From Actinokineospora spheciospongiae (GTDB lineage Bacteria; Actinomycetota; Actinomycetes; Mycobacteriales; Pseudonocardiaceae), in NCBI RefSeq assembly GCF_000564855.1, contig NZ_AYXG01000203.1, positions 1-64,000 on the forward strand: 64,000 nucleotides of DNA, given 5' to 3'. Under the pieces are notes generated by a model that had not been told where the DNA came from, did no database searches, and saw only the letters and a program-made list of their open reading frames with translations. Both the position numbers and the translations under genes were made by a program. Shown here piece by piece: positions 58,313 to 64,000 of this stretch. Each line of letters opens with the position of its first letter. The first letter of the stretch is position 1.

Positions 58313-58921
58313 GTGGCGCAGCAGATGTCGATCTTCTCCGCGGAGGTCAGCCACCCCGGCGTCGCCGACCTCGCGGGGCTGCTGTGCGGGCCGGGGCGCA
58401 CGGCCGTCTTCGCCCGCGCCACCGCCCGGCTCCTCCTCCCCGTCGACGACCAGTGGCGGGCGAACGCCCTGGTCAAAGCCTGCGCCGAGCGCGGGGTGGC
58501 GGCCGAGGTCCGAACCTGCGAGGAGTCCGGCGGCCCGCGGTTGAGCACCGCCTTCCGCCGCGACCTGGCCCCGCTGGCGAGCGCCTGGACCGACCCCGCG
58601 GGCGGCAAGGCCGTCCCCGACTGCTTCCTCCCCGACGGCGCCGCGCTGCGCATGTGGGTGCTCGCGGCCGGGCGCTGGACCGACGGGGGCTACCTGCTGC
58701 CCCTCGACCCGACCGCCCCGCACACCCACGCCCCGCTGGCCGAGGCCCTGCTGCGCTGCGGCCTCCCGGCGACCGCCCCGACCGCGAAGGGCGAGGTCCC
58801 GGGCCTGCGCGTGGTCGGCAGGCGCAGGCTGGCCCGGCTGCTGGAACTGGTCGGCCCGCCCACCGGACCGGGGTGCGCCGACCAGTGGCCCGCCGTTTCC
58901 CGGATGCGCGCCGTGTCCTGA
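58313..58921 (+). CDS. Conserved actinobacterial protein of unknown function (Rv3647c position)
   Basis: A 202-residue soluble protein. It has a VSHPGVADLAGLLCGPG N-terminal region, alternating strands and helices, and a C-terminal RVVGRRRLARLLELVG helix with clustered Arg. The order unknown protein then topA equals Rv3647c-Rv3646c in mycobacteria, so a DNA-related role is conceivable but unsupported. The GTG start is set by a leaderless promoter and topA follows after 142 bp. Confidence 0.75.
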   Translation: MAQQMSIFSAEVSHPGVADLAGLLCGPGRTAVFARATARLLLPVDDQWRANALVKACAERGVAAEVRTCEESGGPRLSTAFRRDLAPLASAWTDPAGGKAVPDCFLPDGAALRMWVLAAGRWTDGGYLLPLDPTAPHTHAPLAEALLRCGLPATAPTAKGEVPGLRVVGRRRLARLLELVGPPTGPGCADQWPAVSRMRAVS

Positions 58922-59063
58922 GCGTGCTACTGGTGGAAAGGGGGTCATACTCGGTCGGCCGATCTCCAGCGCTGGGCAACCTGGAATAGGGCTTTTCCTC
59001 ATCAGCGTGCACACTGACTGGCTGACGCAGGCTTGGTACGGGGTTCACAGGAAGCGGGACAGC

Positions 59064-61865
<2,802 letters not shown>

Positions 61866-61936
61866 CAGACCGCGGCACCCGGGGGTGGACGGTCATGTCC
61901 ACCTCCGGGATGACCCGGGACCCGGCGCACCCCGGC

Positions 61937-61942
61937 TACCCT
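61937..61942 (+). promoter_or_regulatory. Possible -10 box of the MFS-Tmk gene
   Basis: TACCCT would start the mRNA near 61949, about 20 bp before the GTG at 61969. Confidence 0.4.
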
Positions 61943-61968
61943 GGGCGCGTCTACGGCGTGGAAAGAGG

Positions 61969-64000
61969 GTGGCTGTCATCAGCGGCGACGGGGACACCGG
62001 GGACGGCAAGCCCCCGGTCGGCGGCGAGGGCTCGATGGCTTACCGGGCGCGCAGCGTGCTGTCCATCCGCCCCTTCCGCAGGCTCTGGGGCGTCACCTAC
62101 CTGTGCAGCATGGGCGACTGGCTGGCGCTGCTGGCGCTGAGCGGGCTGGCCAGCCAGTTCACCCAGGGCTACAAGGCGCAGAGCTTCGCCTTCGCCGGTG
62201 TCGTGCTGACCCAGTTGCTGCCCGGGCTGCTGTTCGCCCCGCTCGGCGGGCTGTTCGCCGACCGGTTCGACCGGCGCAAGGTGATGGCCTTCGCCGACGT
62301 CGGCCGGTTCGGGCTGCTGCTGTCGATCGCCCTCGTCGGCTCGACGCTGTGGCTGTTCATCGGCAACTTCCTGGTCGGCTGCTGCGCGCTGCTGTGGATT
62401 CCGTCGAAGGACGCCGCGGTGCCCAACCTGCTGCGCAGACCGGACCAGGTGGAGACGGCCAACCAGCTCGGGCTGGTGATGACCTACGGCATCTCGGTGA
62501 TCAGCGGCGCGGGCCTCTACGCGCTGATCAACGGGGTCAGCACCAACCTCAACCTGCGCTTCGACGACACCGGCCTCGGCATCGTCAAGGTCATCCTGAT
62601 CCTCACCGCGCTGTTCTACCTGACCAGCGCCCTGCTCATCGCCACCCGCATCCCCGAGCTGTCGCGCCGGGTGGTGGCCAAGCCGGTCGAGCGGGCCGCG
62701 GAGGAGACCGCGCCGGAGGTCAAGTCCGGCTTCCTGGCCATGGTCCGCGACGCGGGCCGGTTCGTGCGGAGCACCCCGCTGGTGCGCGGGCTGCTCATCG
62801 GCATGGTCGGCGCGTTCGCCGCGGCCGGTGCCCTGGTGGGCTCCGCGCAGCTCTACGGCAAGAGCCTCGGCGGTGGCGAGTCGACGTTCGGCCTGCTGTT
62901 CGTCGCGCTGTTCGTGGGCCTGGTGCTGGGCATGACCGGGTCGCCGAAGCTGGCCCGCAGGCTGCCGCGCAACCGGATGTTCGGCATCGCCATCGTGATC
63001 GCGGGCCTGTCGCAGCTCATGCTGGCGATCTCGCCGCACCCGGTCGTGACGCTGCCGTTCGTGGTGCTGCTCGGCGCGTGCGCGGGCGCGGCCTTCCTGA
63101 CCGGGGTGACGATCATCGGCACCGAGGTCGAGGACGCCATCCGCGGCCGGATCAACGCCATCTACCAGTCCATGATGAAGCTCATCCTGGCCGGTTCGAT
63201 GGCGCTGACACCGCTCCTGGTCGGCCTGGTCCGGCCGCACACGATCACCGTGTTCGGCCGGGACATGGTGGTCGACGGCACCCGGCCGGTGCTGCTCGGC
63301 GCGGGGATCATCGCCGCACTGGTCGGCGTGATCGCCTACCGGCAGATGGACGACCGGCGCTCGGAGAGCATCCTGTCCGACCTGCTCTCGGCGGTGCGCG
63401 GCAAACCGCGGCGCAGCACCGGGCTGCTGATCGCCGTCGAGGGCAACACGCACTTCGACACCTCCACCCAGGCGCACCGGCTCGCCGACTGGCTGCGCGG
63501 GCCCGGCCGCAAGGAGGTCCTGCTCGCCACGGACCCGGTGCTCGACGACGCGAAGCTGCGCGCGGTGCTGTCCGGGGCGCAGCTCTCCAGCGCCCGCGCG
63601 CACGCGCTGGTGGCCGCCGCCGTGCGCGCCGACCTGGTGGAACGGGAAATCCGGCCCGCCCTGGACCGCGGCGCGCTGGTGGTCATGGAGCGCTTCGTCG
63701 ACAGCCCGCTGGCGCACCTGTCCGCCGCGGCCGACCTCGACTCCGCCGAGCTGGAGGGGCTGGCCGACTGGGCCACCTCGCGGCTGCGGCCGGACATCAC
63801 GATCCTGCTCGACCGCGACCCGGCCGCGCTGCCGCCGCGGCCCGGCAGCGTCGAGCACCACTGGCACGTCCGGGGCGTGCTCACCGACATGGCCGCCGCG
63901 GACCCCGACCGGTACGTCGTGGTCGACGGCGACGGCTCGGCCGACGAGGTCGCCGCCCGGGTCGCCGCGGCGGTCTACGTGGCGCTGGTGACCAGGAACG
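61969..64000 (+). CDS. MFS transporter fused to thymidylate-kinase-like domain (3' truncated by window)
   Basis: The frame runs from GTG 61969 through the window edge with no stop (677 codons seen). Residues ~20-460 form an MFS carrier (RPFRRLWGVTYLCSMGDWLALL, DRFDRRKV loop). The rest resembles dTMP kinase. MFS-Tmk fusions beside topA are known in actinomycetes such as Streptomyces. The kinase P-loop is degenerate: EGNTHFDTSTQ stands where EGxxGxGKTTQ is expected, and MERFVDSPLA replaces DRYxxSxxA. Phosphate transfer is therefore doubtful. ATG 62035 is an alternative start with GAGG upstream. Confidence 0.85.
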   Translation, partial: MAVISGDGDTGDGKPPVGGEGSMAYRARSVLSIRPFRRLWGVTYLCSMGDWLALLALSGLASQFTQGYKAQSFAFAGVVLTQLLPGLLFAPLGGLFADRFDRRKVMAFADVGRFGLLLSIALVGSTLWLFIGNFLVGCCALLWIPSKDAAVPNLLRRPDQVETANQLGLVMTYGISVISGAGLYALINGVSTNLNLRFDDTGLGIVKVILILTALFYLTSALLIATRIPELSRRVVAKPVERAAEETAPEVKSGFLAMVRDAGRFVRSTPLVRGLLIGMVGAFAAAGALVGSAQLYGKSLGGGESTFGLLFVALFVGLVLGMTGSPKLARRLPRNRMFGIAIVIAGLSQLMLAISPHPVVTLPFVVLLGACAGAAFLTGVTIIGTEVEDAIRGRINAIYQSMMKLILAGSMALTPLLVGLVRPHTITVFGRDMVVDGTRPVLLGAGIIAALVGVIAYRQMDDRRSESILSDLLSAVRGKPRRSTGLLIAVEGNTHFDTSTQAHRLADWLRGPGRKEVLLATDPVLDDAKLRAVLSGAQLSSARAHALVAAAVRADLVEREIRPALDRGALVVMERFVDSPLAHLSAAADLDSAELEGLADWATSRLRPDITILLDRDPAALPPRPGSVEHHWHVRGVLTDMAAADPDRYVVVDGDGSADEVAARVAAAVYVALVTRN

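Noticed and set aside
55535-59014. A 1159-codon frame on the minus strand
   Set aside because: Antisense to hppA and its neighbours; Arg/His/Gly-rich shadow translation without motifs.

Overview
The window is high-GC (roughly 70% or more), uses many GTG starts, and encodes WhiB, a mycobacterial-type Crp, MarP, a Tad pilus locus and an MFS/thymidylate-kinase fusion. This points to an actinobacterium. Gene content and order match the Mycobacterium tuberculosis Rv3646c-Rv3683 neighbourhood (from memory), which fits the order Pseudonocardiales (Saccharothrix, Actinosynnema or Actinokineospora-like); the genus is a guess. The sequence looks chromosomal: I see no transposase, integrase, phage module or CRISPR array.

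Layout. 0-7.3 kb: MFS transporter, an unknown protein, an orphan 3Fe-4S ferredoxin, an S9 peptidase, tRNA-Pro(CGG), a metallophosphoesterase and a YqeY protein. 7.3-18 kb: ponA2-like PBP, whiB4-like gene, two ArsA-like ATPases, a small DUF4177-like protein, RidA, a tandem pair of unknown paralogues, an oxidoreductase, a Nudix hydrolase and a metallo-beta-lactamase-fold hydrolase. 18-25 kb: a second beta-clamp (dnaN paralogue), an MFS exporter, crp, and the four-gene run nth / TlpA-like thioredoxin / CoA-type Nudix / marP. 25-32 kb: archaeal-type aspS behind a T-box, an EphE-like hydrolase, a holin-like membrane protein, an acyltransferase, a VIT1-like transporter and acs. 32-36 kb: MFS, two tiny tandem hexapeptide ORFs, a membrane diguanylate cyclase, a GNAT acetyltransferase. 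36-44 kb: a cell-wall sugar salvage cluster (murQ, murR, AmiE-like serine hydrolase, namZ, nagZ). 44-51 kb: a probable Ms1/6S-like RNA, a broken HAD phosphatase gene and the Tad/Flp locus. 51-64 kb: Prim-Pol protein, Hrq1-type helicase, H+-pyrophosphatase, a lipoprotein, an unknown conserved protein, topA and the MFS-Tmk fusion, which runs off the end.

How the genes fit together. NagZ and NamZ would strip GlcNAc and MurNAc from wall fragments outside the cell, the AmiE-like enzyme would remove the peptide, and MurQ under MurR would open MurNAc-6-P inside. No MurNAc transporter or kinase is visible here. nth to marP couples DNA repair, envelope redox and periplasmic stress proteolysis. The aspS leader should sense uncharged tRNA-Asp and expose the ribosome-binding site.

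Most notable: two tandem 21-nt ORFs on the minus strand (33550-33659) both read fMRNREY-stop. Each has its own Shine-Dalgarno sequence and they differ only at the start codon and synonymous sites. Also notable are a complete translational T-box for Asp, a three-copy ~76-bp intergenic repeat carrying DnaA-box 9-mers, and many leaderless promoters of the form TAnnnT-N6/7-(A/G)TG, which I used to fix gene starts. All functions are read from sequence and family knowledge; no database search was run.
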